Below the pieces are notes generated by a model that saw only the letters and a list, made by a program, of their open reading frames with translations, did no database searches and was not told the origin of the DNA. From Multivorans sp965116445 (GTDB taxonomy: Bacteria; Acidobacteriota; Thermoanaerobaculia; Multivoradales; Multivoraceae): DNA of 64,000 nt. This document shows, in pieces, positions 16,455 to 24,163 of the stretch. How positions within the stretch are numbered: position 1 is the stretch's first letter; each line of letters opens with the position of its first letter. The DNA lies in assembly GCA_965116445.1 (NCBI GenBank), contig OZ220688.1, positions 1,674,001 to 1,738,000 on the forward strand, given 5' to 3'. A program made the position numbers and the translations under genes.

Positions 16455-17138
16455 ATGGCAGCGAACACAGAAGCCCACACCCTCGATCCCGAGACGAGGC
16501 TCGACAGGATCGAGGCAAACCTGGAACACGCATCCCGACTGATGATGGAGTACCGAAAGGACCAGCGGGAGACCGATCGGCAACTGAAGGAGACCGATCG
16601 GCAACTGAAGGAGGATGCCCGGCGGGCGCAGGAGGACACCCGGCGGATGCAGGAGGACACCCGACGGTTGAAGAAGGAAGGGAAGAAGACCGATAGACGA
16701 CTCCGGAGAGCCGAGAACCTGTTCACCACGCAGTGGGGCAAGCTGATGGAGAGCCTGGTCAGGGGCGACCTCATCCGGCTGCTCAAAGAACGCCGAATCG
16801 AAGTCGAAGGCACCGCGAGGGAAACCGAGAAGGCCCGAAACGGGGAGCACTTCGAGATCGACATCATCGCGATCAACGGCAGTGAGCTCGTCGCCGTCGA
16901 GGTCAAGACCACGCTTCGCTCGGAGGGAGTCACTCACTTCCTCGGGAAACTCGAGCGCTTCCTGGAGTGGTGGCCCGAGTTCCAGGGCCGCAGGATCTAC
17001 GGGGCAGTTGCGTATCTCCAGAGCAGCGACTCAGTGGTCAAGTATGCCCAGCGGAGGGGCCTCTTCGTCATTCGAGCCACCGGCAGCAGCGCCAGCATCG
17101 TGAACCCCGACGACTTCGAGCCGCGCATCTTCTCCTGA
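16455..17138 (+). CDS. Coiled-coil PD-(D/E)XK nuclease-like protein
   Basis: The approximately 227-residue protein has a charged N-terminal coiled coil (residues about 12-85) with heptad-like repeats such as RETDRQLKETDRQLKE and RRAQEDTRRMQEDTRR, followed by a PD-(D/E)XK-like domain: IDIIAINGSELVAVEVKTTL supplies the Asp and the E-x-K. Proteins of this form are common as stand-alone hypothetical nucleases of the DUF3782 type. The coil is encoded by back-to-back 21-bp direct repeats (16569-16610). An in-frame GTG at 16365, 5 bases after a TAAGAT box, is a second possible (leaderless) start. It converges on mcrC; a role with McrBC is only inferred from proximity. Confidence 0.7.
   Translation: MAANTEAHTLDPETRLDRIEANLEHASRLMMEYRKDQRETDRQLKETDRQLKEDARRAQEDTRRMQEDTRRLKKEGKKTDRRLRRAENLFTTQWGKLMESLVRGDLIRLLKERRIEVEGTARETEKARNGEHFEIDIIAINGSELVAVEVKTTLRSEGVTHFLGKLERFLEWWPEFQGRRIYGAVAYLQSSDSVVKYAQRRGLFVIRATGSSASIVNPDDFEPRIFS
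16569..16610 (+). repeat. Two exact 21-bp direct repeats in the coiled-coil coding region
   Basis: The 21-bp unit at 16569-16589 (beginning GAGACCGATCGG) is repeated exactly at 16590-16610. A second, imperfect pair of 21-bp units follows at about 16619-16660. The length is a multiple of three, so the reading frame is kept and each copy adds seven residues (one heptad) to the coiled coil. This is a plausible route for length variation between strains. Confidence 0.8.
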
Positions 17139-17213
17139 AGGCCTGCGGGATTCGGCCGCCGACCAGGACCGCCACGCGGGCCGACGCGGCCAAGTCGTCC
17201 TCTTGCTGTCCCT

Positions 17214-18302
17214 TCAGGCTGCCGGGCGCACCCTGGTGCCGGTCACCTCGGCCAGCTCGTCGGCGAATCGGAGAAGGTCGCGACGAAGGTCCGGCCAGCC
17301 TTGGCCCAGGTCGAGCGAACGAACCTCGATCGAGTGGCCGGGAAAGTCGTAGGCGTGGCGGAACGACTGACCGTCCGTGGCGTAGAGCAGCAGGCCGGCG
17401 GGTGAACGATCCGCGGGGTTGGCGCGAGAGTAGTTCGTGAGGTAGGCCCAAAGCTGGTAGAGGTGGCGGCTCTTCAGCGTCTTTCCGCCGCGGTCGAAGG
17501 GCTTCTTCTCGCACTTGGCCTCCACGATCACGGCGCGGTCGCCACGGGCCGGAACGAAGACGTCCGTCTCCATGACGGGAAGCTGCGGCGAGTCCGGCGC
17601 GGCGGTCGCGTCATGCCAGCGGATCTGCCGGTGGCCCCGATGAACCCCGAGCTCCGGCCGCTCCCGCCGAAGAAAGCCGCGGACGAAGGCCTCGAACAGG
17701 TGCCCCATCTCCCTGTCGTCGGCATCGAACGCGCGGAACCGGTAGCGGCCGGACCGGCCCTCCGGAACCAGCCGGCCGGCAATCAGTCGGCTGACGCTGA
17801 GGAGGAAACCGTAGTCCGAGTTGTTGCGGTGGAGCTGCACGCCGTGGAAGAACTCGCCTCGCAGCTCGATTTCATCGACTTCGGGGAGAAGACGCGCCAG
17901 GCGAAGCAGGTCGCGGCGCAACCCGTCGTCCAGGTCGTTCGCTGGCAGCGACGCCAACCGCAGCATCGTCGACTTGACCAGGCGGTTGGGCAGCACGTTC
18001 CGGGTCAGCTCCTCGTAGCGCACCGCCACGCGAGCGCGGGAACGAAGCGCTCGAGCCACCGTTCGCGTCAGATCGATCTTCCCTCGAGGCCGCCGTGCGT
18101 CCTCGGCCCGCTCCAGGTAGCCGCGATCGAGTCCGCGCCGCCACAGCCGCCGGAAGCTGTCGCGGAGCAGCCGGGCCATGAGGTTCTGCGGCAGATCGTC
18201 CGGGGCCGAAGCGTGTTCTCTTGCCGCCACCGAGTCCAGATGCTCGAACCGCTCCCATGCGTAGCAGAGCACGACGTAGAGAGTGTGAGACGGGATCTTC
18301 AT
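17214..18302 (-). CDS. mcrC: McrC-like subunit of a McrBC-type restriction system
   Basis: The 362-residue protein matches the McrC family (McrBC 5-methylcytosine restriction component). An N-terminal region (MKIPSHTLYVVLCYAWERF, GKIDLTRTVARAL) precedes the PD-(D/E)XK nuclease domain with MGHLFEAFVRGFL, METDVFV (Asp247) and VIVEAKCEK (Glu261-Ala-Lys263), so the catalytic residues look intact. McrC is the endonuclease partner that is driven by McrB translocation. It lies 12 bp downstream of mcrB, clearly in the same operon. The nearest plus-strand gene converges on it from the left. Confidence 0.9.
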   Translation of the reverse strand: MKIPSHTLYVVLCYAWERFEHLDSVAAREHASAPDDLPQNLMARLLRDSFRRLWRRGLDRGYLERAEDARRPRGKIDLTRTVARALRSRARVAVRYEELTRNVLPNRLVKSTMLRLASLPANDLDDGLRRDLLRLARLLPEVDEIELRGEFFHGVQLHRNNSDYGFLLSVSRLIAGRLVPEGRSGRYRFRAFDADDREMGHLFEAFVRGFLRRERPELGVHRGHRQIRWHDATAAPDSPQLPVMETDVFVPARGDRAVIVEAKCEKKPFDRGGKTLKSRHLYQLWAYLTNYSRANPADRSPAGLLLYATDGQSFRHAYDFPGHSIEVRSLDLGQGWPDLRRDLLRFADELAEVTGTRVRPAA

Positions 18303-18314
18303 CGCGGACGCGGA

Positions 18315-19652
18315 TCAATCGCCGGCCTGCAGGTTCGCCACTGCCTCCGAAGCTGTCTCCGGCCTGTCGAACCAGTACTCATCGAGCAGCGGCGCGATAT
18401 CGAAGCTGACGATCTCCTGGAACCACTCGTCGTAGTCGGGCGACCCTCCGGAGGGCGGGTCGCAGAAATAGCTGTGGCCAATGCGGAAACCGGCTCCAAG
18501 ATCCGAGTCTCCGGCGATCGCCTCGTTTAAAGCACTGAGCCGCTCGCGAATGCGCCCGCGGACTGGCGCCGGGACCCCTTGGCCCTCCAGGTGACGCTGG
18601 AACTGAGGTTGCCTGAACGCCGGCTCCACCGTGAAGAACGCGAATCGCCGGCGCAGCGCGTAGTCGACCAGCGCCAACGAGCGGTCCGCCGTGTTCATCG
18701 TGCCGATCAGGTGGAGGTTCTCCGGCACATGGAACCGCTCGGCACCGTCTCGCGGGTAGGCGAGCCGCACCGCCCACTCCTCCGACCGCTTGTCCGCCTC
18801 GATCAGCATCAGCAACTCGCCGAAGATGCGGCTCAGGTTGCCTCGGTTGATCTCGTCGATCAACAGAACATGGGGCCGGTCGCCGTCCTCCCGCGCCCGC
18901 TCGCAGAAGTCGAGAAAAGGCCCATCGCGGAGCACGAAGCCGCCTTCTTCCGTGGGTCGGTAGCCGCGGACGAAATCCTCGTAGCCGTAGGACTGATGGA
19001 ACTGCACCGCCTCGATGCGCTCCATCGACCGCTCTGCCGCCAGGACCCATGCCAGCCGCTGCGCGATGAACGTCTTCCCGGTGCCCGGGGGACCTTGGAG
19101 GACGAGGTTCTTCTTGCGCTTGAGCTGGGAGAGGAGCCGCTCGATGTCGGCGCGATCGAGAAAGACCTGACGTGCCGCATCCTCAAGGGTGAACAGACCC
19201 GACTCCAGATACAGCGGGCTCGGAACCGACGCCGCTGCGAGTTGAGGGGTTGACACCTCTCCGTCTGATTCGGCCCTCGGTTTCGCAGATCGAACCAGTC
19301 TTCGCGTTGGTCGCGCTTCTACGTTGGCAGCGCTCCTGTAGGTACTGAGGAGTTCGGTGTCAATCTGTCCGGGATCTCGATCCAGAAGATCCAAGCCTTC
19401 CTGGGTGATTCGATACACCTCCTTCCTTACCTTCCGTAGTAGGCCGGCACCTCCTAAATCGACTAGCGCCCAGGCCACGGTGTTGTGGAACACCGGCGTT
19501 GGTCCGCGAGCCGGCATCTCACTCAGGTCCTGAGTTGACAGGCCCATCGCCGAAGCGACGCTGCTTCGAATCTCCGAACTCGATACCTCAACGCCATCCC
19601 CCAGGGCCTGAAGGACTGGCAGCCTCACACTGGGGCGATCAGGTACCGTCAT
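18315..19652 (-). CDS. mcrB: McrB-like AAA+ NTPase with an Mrr-type N-terminal domain
   Basis: The 445-residue protein joins an Mrr_N-like winged-helix domain (about residues 1-95; PVFHNTVAWALVDLGGAG) to a McrB/MoxR AAA+ motor. The motor has Walker A GPPGTGKT (187-194), the Walker B stretch LLIDEINRGN (263-272) and the McrB signature MNTADRS (319-325) followed by LALVDYALRRRFAFF. McrB proteins are GTP-driven translocases that use a variable N-terminal domain to recognise modified DNA, so this domain probably sets target choice. The Mrr at 46531-47403 shares the same N-terminal layout (both begin MTVPD and share PVFHN). The ATG start is unambiguous. Confidence 0.88.
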   Translation of the reverse strand: MTVPDRPSVRLPVLQALGDGVEVSSSEIRSSVASAMGLSTQDLSEMPARGPTPVFHNTVAWALVDLGGAGLLRKVRKEVYRITQEGLDLLDRDPGQIDTELLSTYRSAANVEARPTRRLVRSAKPRAESDGEVSTPQLAAASVPSPLYLESGLFTLEDAARQVFLDRADIERLLSQLKRKKNLVLQGPPGTGKTFIAQRLAWVLAAERSMERIEAVQFHQSYGYEDFVRGYRPTEEGGFVLRDGPFLDFCERAREDGDRPHVLLIDEINRGNLSRIFGELLMLIEADKRSEEWAVRLAYPRDGAERFHVPENLHLIGTMNTADRSLALVDYALRRRFAFFTVEPAFRQPQFQRHLEGQGVPAPVRGRIRERLSALNEAIAGDSDLGAGFRIGHSYFCDPPSGGSPDYDEWFQEIVSFDIAPLLDEYWFDRPETASEAVANLQAGD

Positions 19653-19667
19653 CTAGCGGCTCCTCAC

Positions 19668-19829
19668 TCACGCCGCGTCGATGTCGGTTTGGGCACTGTC
19701 CTCGCCCTTGAACAACAGAAGCTCATCGCTCGTCCCGCCCTGGGCGAGGCGAAGCAATCGCCGAGGTTCAACCGGGCGTCTGCCCTTCCTGGAGCGACGC
19801 CTCACGAGGCTGCGCAACTCTACGATCAC
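19668..19829 (-). pseudogene. Remnant of a VapC-type PIN-domain toxin gene
   Basis: Directly after the vapB-like stop, a GTG overlapping as GTGA starts VIVE, then jumps to RRRSRKGRRPV, the segment that in VapC toxins precedes the LNxGDCFAYA motif. That motif is present but in another frame (RLNLGDCFAS near 19740-19770). The correct C-terminus LLLFKGEDSAQTDIDAA is present up to a TGA at 19668. Roughly the first two thirds of a normal toxin, including the early catalytic acidic residues, is missing. Interpretation: deleted and frameshifted, not functional. Confidence 0.65.
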
Positions 19830-20011
19830 CTCGGCAAACCGCAGTGGTCGTAGAGGAGGTCGCCATGCTCGATGGCCGAAGGTCCCGGCTGCAGAGACTC
19901 GGCACAGCGCCGGCCGATGGCGAGTAACTCCTCGACGCGGGCATCCAGGTCACGCTGGCGCTCTTCGCGTACGAGGCGGCAAGTCTCCTCGTTCTTGATG
20001 TTCAGGGTCAT
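19826..20011 (-). pseudogene. Internally deleted VapB-type antitoxin gene (Rv0623-like)
   Basis: The 61-residue reading frame starts MTLNIKNEETCRLVRE, the N-terminus of Rv0623-family antitoxins, then passes straight to RQRDLDARVEELLAIGRRCA and ends SAIEHGDLLYDHCGLPR, the usual C-terminus. The central helix block normally between these parts (about 20 residues, typically ALTGE..TAAV..A) is absent, in frame. A GGAG lies about 7 bases before the ATG. It may still be translated but would lack part of the DNA-binding/dimerisation fold. The toxin next to it is broken, so no toxin needs neutralising. Confidence 0.65.
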
Positions 20012-20145
20012 CGCTATCTCCACGGTAGAACGCTGGGCTGAGCGTCTACCCTACGACCGACCGACTGACCGCGCAAACGTCCCGTTCTCACTCCAGGCTT
20101 CGAAGTACCTCCGCATCCCGTCCTGCTCGCCCACGTTCTTCGCCT

Positions 20146-21414
20146 TCAGCCCTCCGCCACGGCCGGCGGCCCCTCGATCTGCTCTCCGATCACGAGCGCG
20201 GCCGCGACCTCGCGTTGCAGGGCTTCCGGGTCGCGCCGCACGTAGAGCCGTGCGAGTTCCTGGCCTCGTTCGACCTTCTGGCCCAGGCGAACGTCGTAGC
20301 GGATCGCCACCGCGTGGTCGATCTGGTTCGGGTCGCGGTCCGGGCGGCAGGCGTCGGCTAAGGCGTTGCCGATTCGCCGACAGTCGACGGCCTCCAGGAA
20401 ACCCGACTCGGAGGCGGTGACGACGGCTTCGACCGGCGCCAGGTCGAGGCCGTTCGTCCAGCCGGGCTCGGCGCCCTGTGCGTCGGCCCAACGGGTGAGG
20501 TTCTCCCGGGCGGCGCCGGAGGCGACCGCCGCGTCGAGGTCTCCCGGCGAGATGTCCCGCCCGACCAGGCGACCCGCCTTGCGGCAGACGGCGATCACCA
20601 CCTCGCGCAGGCGGGAGTCTCCGTCCCCGGCCAGGAAATCCAGCGCCTCGCGCACTTCCGCGGCGTGGCCGACCCAGCGGCCGAGAGGCTGGCTCATGTC
20701 GCTCAGGACGCAGTCCGCCGGCGTGCCGCAGGCGGCGCTGATCGAAACGAGGCCGGATGCGAGCTTGCGGGTCTCCTCGGGGTCGGGGAAGAAGCCGCCG
20801 TTGCCCGTCTTCACGTCGAACACGATTCCGGATGCGCCCAGGGCGAGTTTCTTGGACAGGATGCTGCCGACGACGAGCGGGATCGAGCTCACGGTCGACG
20901 TGCGATCCCGCAGGCCGTAGAGGCGCCTGTCGGCCGGCGCGATGCTCCCCGTGGCGATGCCGATTGCCATGCCGAAGCGGTCCAGCAGGTCGAGGGCGCC
21001 GGCCCGGTCCAGCTCCAGACGCAGGCCGGGGATGCTCTCCAGCTTGTCCGCGGTGCCGCCGCTGTGGCCGAGGGCGCGGCCCGTCAGCTTGGCCGCCGGC
21101 ACGCCGCAGGACGCAAGCAGGGGCAAGGCGATCAGGCTGACCGTGTCGCCGACGCCGCCAGTCGAGTGCTTGTCCACCAGCGGGCCGAAGTCCTCCGCCA
21201 GGGTCCAACGGTCTCCGGACTCGAGCATCGCCAGGGTCAGTTCCCGCGTCTCGTCGGGATCGAGGCCCCGCATCGCGGCGGCCATCAGGAAAGCGGCAAG
21301 GTGCACGTCCGTCCAGCTCCCGTCGGCCGCTCCCGCGGCGACGGACCACACCTCGTCGCGGGTCAGTTTCCGCCCCTGACGCATCCGGTTCAGAATGCCG
21401 TAGGGCGTAGCCAT
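20146..21414 (-). CDS. Thymidine/pyrimidine-nucleoside phosphorylase
   Basis: The 422-residue protein is a pyrimidine nucleoside phosphorylase, cleaving thymidine (and possibly uridine) with phosphate to give base and (deoxy)ribose-1-phosphate. It has an N-terminal helical domain, the family signature DKHSTGGVGDTVSL (about 82-95), LTGRALGHSGGTADKLESIPG, and the C-terminal PYNP domain (DHAVAIRYDVRLGQKVERGQELARLY). Whether it is DeoA or the broader Pdp type cannot be settled by eye. About 130 bp downstream of its end, before the vapB remnant, no gene is seen. Confidence 0.93.
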   Translation of the reverse strand: MATPYGILNRMRQGRKLTRDEVWSVAAGAADGSWTDVHLAAFLMAAAMRGLDPDETRELTLAMLESGDRWTLAEDFGPLVDKHSTGGVGDTVSLIALPLLASCGVPAAKLTGRALGHSGGTADKLESIPGLRLELDRAGALDLLDRFGMAIGIATGSIAPADRRLYGLRDRTSTVSSIPLVVGSILSKKLALGASGIVFDVKTGNGGFFPDPEETRKLASGLVSISAACGTPADCVLSDMSQPLGRWVGHAAEVREALDFLAGDGDSRLREVVIAVCRKAGRLVGRDISPGDLDAAVASGAARENLTRWADAQGAEPGWTNGLDLAPVEAVVTASESGFLEAVDCRRIGNALADACRPDRDPNQIDHAVAIRYDVRLGQKVERGQELARLYVRRDPEALQREVAAALVIGEQIEGPPAVAEG

Positions 21415-21440
21415 GGGGCGGGATACCGGCCGCGCCCTGT

Positions 21441-21491
21441 CAGCGTGCGCCGCGGAACATTGGGCCCGCAGTCTTCCTGCCGCGCACGCTG
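21441..21491. repeat. Inverted repeat downstream of the TPR gene
   Basis: CAGCGTGCGC at 21441-21450 is the reverse complement of GCGCACGCTG at 21482-21491, which abuts the TAG stop of the TPR gene (minus strand). The 31-base loop and lack of a U-tract make it a weak terminator candidate at best. It could alternatively be an RNA-stabilising stem. Confidence 0.35.
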
Positions 21492-22343
21492 CTAGCCGCC
21501 GAAACTGAACGGGCTCGCGGCGGCGGGTTCCGGCCCGAGCTGCTGCCGGGCCCTGATCGCGTAGCCGCTGTCCGGGTACTCGTCGACGATGCGCCGGAAG
21601 GTCTCCCGAGCGCCCTCCTCGTCGCCGAGCTGCTCCAGGGTCGAGGCGAGCTCGAACAGAAGTACATCCTTCGGCAGGTTGGACGTTTCCGTCGCCACCG
21701 CGCCACGGAGCTCGGCCGCAACTTCCTCTCCCCGACCCTCGGCGCGGTCGAGGCTGTACAGGTTCAACTGCAGGCTCACACCCAGCGCATGGTCTCCGCC
21801 GCTCGTCTCGAGATAGCCGGTCCAGAGCTCACGCGCCGTCGCGGTGTCGCCCTCGTCCGCGGCGATCTGGCCCAGATAGACGGAAGCCAGTCGACCGGAA
21901 GCGGTTGAACCGTAGCTTTCCCGCACCGCCTCGAGCGCGGCGCGCGCCGCGACCCGCCGCTCCGCCTCGGAAGCAAAGCTGAGGACGTCGTCGTCGCCAT
22001 CCTCTTGCGCAACGGGTTCCTCCGGTTCCGCCTCGCCGCTCTCGTCCCGTTCCTCGCCCGGCGCGCTGTCCGGCGGCGTACCGAAGAGATCGTCGATGGC
22101 GTCCGTCTCCGGCTCGTCGATCTCTGCCCGGTAGACCTTGAGGGCTTCACTGAGCTGGAAGCTCGCGTCGGCCTCCCGGCGATCCTGGTAGTTGAGGAAC
22201 AGCACGACGCCCAGGACAACGGCGATCACTGCCGCGATCCCGATCAGAATCTGCCGAACGTGCTCGGCGAACCACGCGGAAGCTGAGAAAACCGCTTCGC
22301 GCACCTCGTCGCGCCGAATCTCCTCTCGTGTCAGACGGCTCAT
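21492..22343 (-). CDS. Membrane-anchored TPR protein (YfgM/TPR_21-like)
   Basis: The 283-residue protein has a short cytoplasmic N-terminus (SRLTREEIRRDEVREAVFS), one transmembrane segment (ILIGIAAVIAVVLGVVLFL, about 34-53), an acidic linker very rich in Asp/Glu, and then helical repeats consistent with TPRs (GRLASVYLGQIAADEGDTATAREL, PKDVLLFELASTLEQLGDEEGARETFRRIVDEYPDSGY). This layout resembles YfgM-type ancillary SecYEG proteins. The ATG at 22343 has GGAGGG about 8-10 bases upstream, which fixes the start. It is divergent from tatA, another export component. Confidence 0.75.
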   Translation of the reverse strand: MSRLTREEIRRDEVREAVFSASAWFAEHVRQILIGIAAVIAVVLGVVLFLNYQDRREADASFQLSEALKVYRAEIDEPETDAIDDLFGTPPDSAPGEERDESGEAEPEEPVAQEDGDDDVLSFASEAERRVAARAALEAVRESYGSTASGRLASVYLGQIAADEGDTATARELWTGYLETSGGDHALGVSLQLNLYSLDRAEGRGEEVAAELRGAVATETSNLPKDVLLFELASTLEQLGDEEGARETFRRIVDEYPDSGYAIRARQQLGPEPAAASPFSFGG

Positions 22344-22505
22344 TGCAAGACCCTCCTCAGGCGGCGCAAACCTTAGCAGCCCTTGACTCCCCGCAAACCG
22401 GGAAACGGGCGCAAAGTCCGCCGCTGTGGCAGACTTGAACTCAGGCGTTCTCGTCGGAGGACCCGGTCGTCCGGCAACGCCACTCAACCACCTGGAGCAC
22501 CCAAG

Positions 22506-22691
22506 ATGCCGACCCTGGGAATTGGCGAACTGCTGATCGTCTTCGCGATCATCGTCCTGATCTTCGGAGCCAGCCGCATTCCCAAGCTGGCGGGAGGCCT
22601 CGGCGCTGGTATCCGGAACTTCAAGCGCGGCCTGAACGAGCCCGGCGAAGACGAGGCCGAGGACAAGCCGAAGCGCGAGATCGAAGAGTAG
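22506..22691 (+). CDS. tatA: Twin-arginine translocase subunit TatA/TatE
   Basis: The 61-residue protein is a typical TatA: a short N-terminal transmembrane helix (GIGELLIVFAIIVLIFGASRIP), the conserved hinge SRIPKLAGGLGAGIRNFKRGL and an acidic/basic tail (EPGEDEAEDKPKREIEE). TatA forms the pore-like oligomer for export of folded proteins. GGAG lies about 10 bases before the ATG. No tatB or tatC is adjacent. It is divergently transcribed from the TPR membrane protein across a 162-bp gap. Confidence 0.94.
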   Translation: MPTLGIGELLIVFAIIVLIFGASRIPKLAGGLGAGIRNFKRGLNEPGEDEAEDKPKREIEE

Positions 22692-22708
22692 TAGCGCGCC
22701 TGGGAGGC

Positions 22709-22765
22709 TGGTGCGCCTGGAGGGACTCGAACCCCCTTGCTTCTTGACTAGGAATCCACCGCGCC
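22709..22765 (-). pseudogene. Degenerate duplicate of the 3' half of tRNA-Arg(CCT)
   Basis: Positions 22709-22736 repeat exactly the last 28 bases of the intact tRNA-Arg (T arm through acceptor and CCA, 22787-22814). Similarity continues with changes through the anticodon loop (TTCCTAG instead of TTCCTAA). The 5' half cannot form a D arm or acceptor stem. It lies 21 bp beyond the 3' end of the intact tRNA, in the same orientation. It is either a decayed tandem duplicate or the scar of an integrative element that used this tRNA 3' end as its attachment site. Confidence 0.75.
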
Positions 22766-22786
22766 ATTCACCTGACCTGCGGGCTG

Positions 22787-22863
22787 TGGTGCGCCTGGAG
22801 GGACTCGAACCCCCGACTTCTGGATTAGGAATCCAGCGCTCTATCCCGCTGAGCTACAGGCGC
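22787..22863 (-). tRNA. tRNA-Arg (anticodon CCT)
   Basis: The 77-base minus-strand sequence folds as a full cloverleaf: acceptor GCGCCTG pairs with CAGGCGC, D arm GCTC/GAGC, anticodon stem CTGGA/TCCAG around the loop TTCCTAA (anticodon CCT, decoding AGG), a five-base variable region, and T arm GGGGG-TTCGAGT-CCCTC with one G-T pair. The CCA end is encoded. It lies upstream of tatA's 3' end on the opposite strand and is likely transcribed alone. Confidence 0.97.
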
Positions 22864-22903
22864 TGACCCGTCAGGCCGGCCCGGCGGCCGGCCGCCAAGG
22901 ATC

Positions 22904-23458
22904 TCAGTATCGGACCAGGGATTCAACCACGTCGTAGCCTTCGAGTCGTCTCCTGCCTTCCAGGTACGTCAGCTCGACGACGAATCCGACGGCCTCGACC
23001 CGGGCGCCGACCGACTCGACGAGTTCGGCCGCGGCCTTCGCCGTGCCGCCGGTAGCGAGCAGGTCGTCGACCAGAACCACCCGGTCGCCGGCGGCGAGAG
23101 CGTCCATGTGGATCTCGAGCGTGTCCTTGCCGTACTCGAGTTCGTAGGTACGGGACGCCGTCCGGGCCGGCAGCTTGCCGGGCTTCCTGACCGGTACGAA
23201 ACCGGCGTTCAGTCGACACGCCACCAGGGGCGCGAAGATGAAGCCGCGCGCTTCGATGCCGACGACCTGATCGACGCGCCGGTCGGCGAACCGTTCGGCG
23301 AGGAGGTCGGCGGTCTCGCAAAGCGCCGCCGGTTCCTTGAGCAGCGTCGTGATGTCCTTGAACAGGATGCCGGGCTTCGGGAAGTCGGGCACCTCGCGGA
23401 TCCGGTCCTTCAGCCGGTTCGCGTTGTCCGGGTCCGGTCCTCTTACGTCTGGTTCCAT
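22904..23458 (-). CDS. apt: Adenine phosphoribosyltransferase
   Basis: The 184-residue enzyme salvages adenine to AMP using PRPP. It shows IREVPDFPKPGILFKDITTLL, the GIEARGFIFAPLVA segment and the PRPP-binding motif VVLVDDLLATGGTAKAA. A GGGAGGAG lies about 6 bases before the ATG. It is the last gene of the lpxD...apt run, 18 bp after pcm. It is functionally tied to mtnP upstream: MtnP releases adenine from methylthioadenosine, which Apt recaptures. Confidence 0.96.
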   Translation of the reverse strand: MEPDVRGPDPDNANRLKDRIREVPDFPKPGILFKDITTLLKEPAALCETADLLAERFADRRVDQVVGIEARGFIFAPLVACRLNAGFVPVRKPGKLPARTASRTYELEYGKDTLEIHMDALAAGDRVVLVDDLLATGGTAKAAAELVESVGARVEAVGFVVELTYLEGRRRLEGYDVVESLVRY

Positions 23459-23476
23459 CTCAGGTCTCCTCCCGGT

Positions 23477-24163
23477 TCAGGGCATGGCCTCCTTCGTCTT
23501 CCAGCCGTGCCGGCCGATCAGCGGCACGAAGCGAACCGGTTCGCCCACGTCCCGCGTGACGACACCGTTCTGGTGCTTCCGATAGCTGATCAGACGCTGT
23601 TCGTGCTGGTCTCCCTCCGGAATGACCAGACGGCCGCCCGGCGCCAGTTGATCGAGGAGCGCCTCGGGAACCCGGGGCGCCGCCGCGGCGACCAGGATGC
23701 GGTTGAACGGCGAGGCGCTGCTCCAGCCGACCGTGCCGTCGAAGACCTGGATCTTCACGTTCGGCAGCCCGAGCAACTGGATCCGGCCGATCGCCTCCCG
23801 GGCCAACTGCCCCACCCTCTCGATGCTGTAGACCCGTTGCGCCAGCCTCGCCAGGATTGCCGTCTGGTAGCCCGATCCGGTGCCGATCTCGAGCACCGAG
23901 TCCTCGTCCCGCACGTCGAGTTCCGCCGTCATGTGCGCGACGATGTAGGGCTGCGAAATCGTCTGCTCGCAACCGATCGGCAAGGCGCGATCACTGTAGG
24001 CATCGTTGACCAGGTGCTCCGGCACGAACAGGTGCCGGGGAACCCTCTCCATCGCCGCGAGCACACGCTCGTCCCTGAGTCCATACTGCTTGACCAGCTT
24101 CGCGATCATGCGCCCGCGGGGAAAACGGTAGGCGCCGTCCGCCCTCACTCCGACCGTCTTCAA
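23477..24163 (-). CDS. pcm: Protein-L-isoaspartate O-methyltransferase
   Basis: The 228-residue SAM-dependent repair enzyme methylates isoaspartyl residues in aged proteins. Motifs are the N-terminal VLAAMERVPRHLFVPE, ALPIGCEQTISQPYIVAHM, the SAM motif VLEIGTGSGYQTAIL and GGRLVIPEG. TTG at 24163 overlaps the surE stop as TTGA; GTG at 24148 is a near alternative. The surE-pcm order is conserved in many bacteria as a stationary-phase/damage-repair pair. Confidence 0.95.
   Translation of the reverse strand: MKTVGVRADGAYRFPRGRMIAKLVKQYGLRDERVLAAMERVPRHLFVPEHLVNDAYSDRALPIGCEQTISQPYIVAHMTAELDVRDEDSVLEIGTGSGYQTAILARLAQRVYSIERVGQLAREAIGRIQLLGLPNVKIQVFDGTVGWSSASPFNRILVAAAAPRVPEALLDQLAPGGRLVIPEGDQHEQRLISYRKHQNGVVTRDVGEPVRFVPLIGRHGWKTKEAMP

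Noticed and set aside
20012..20145. Possible short coding tail after the nucleoside phosphorylase (reads NVGEQDGMRRYFEAWSENG on the minus strand)
   Set aside because: It has no start codon with a ribosome binding site of its own and no recognisable family; it is left as non-coding.
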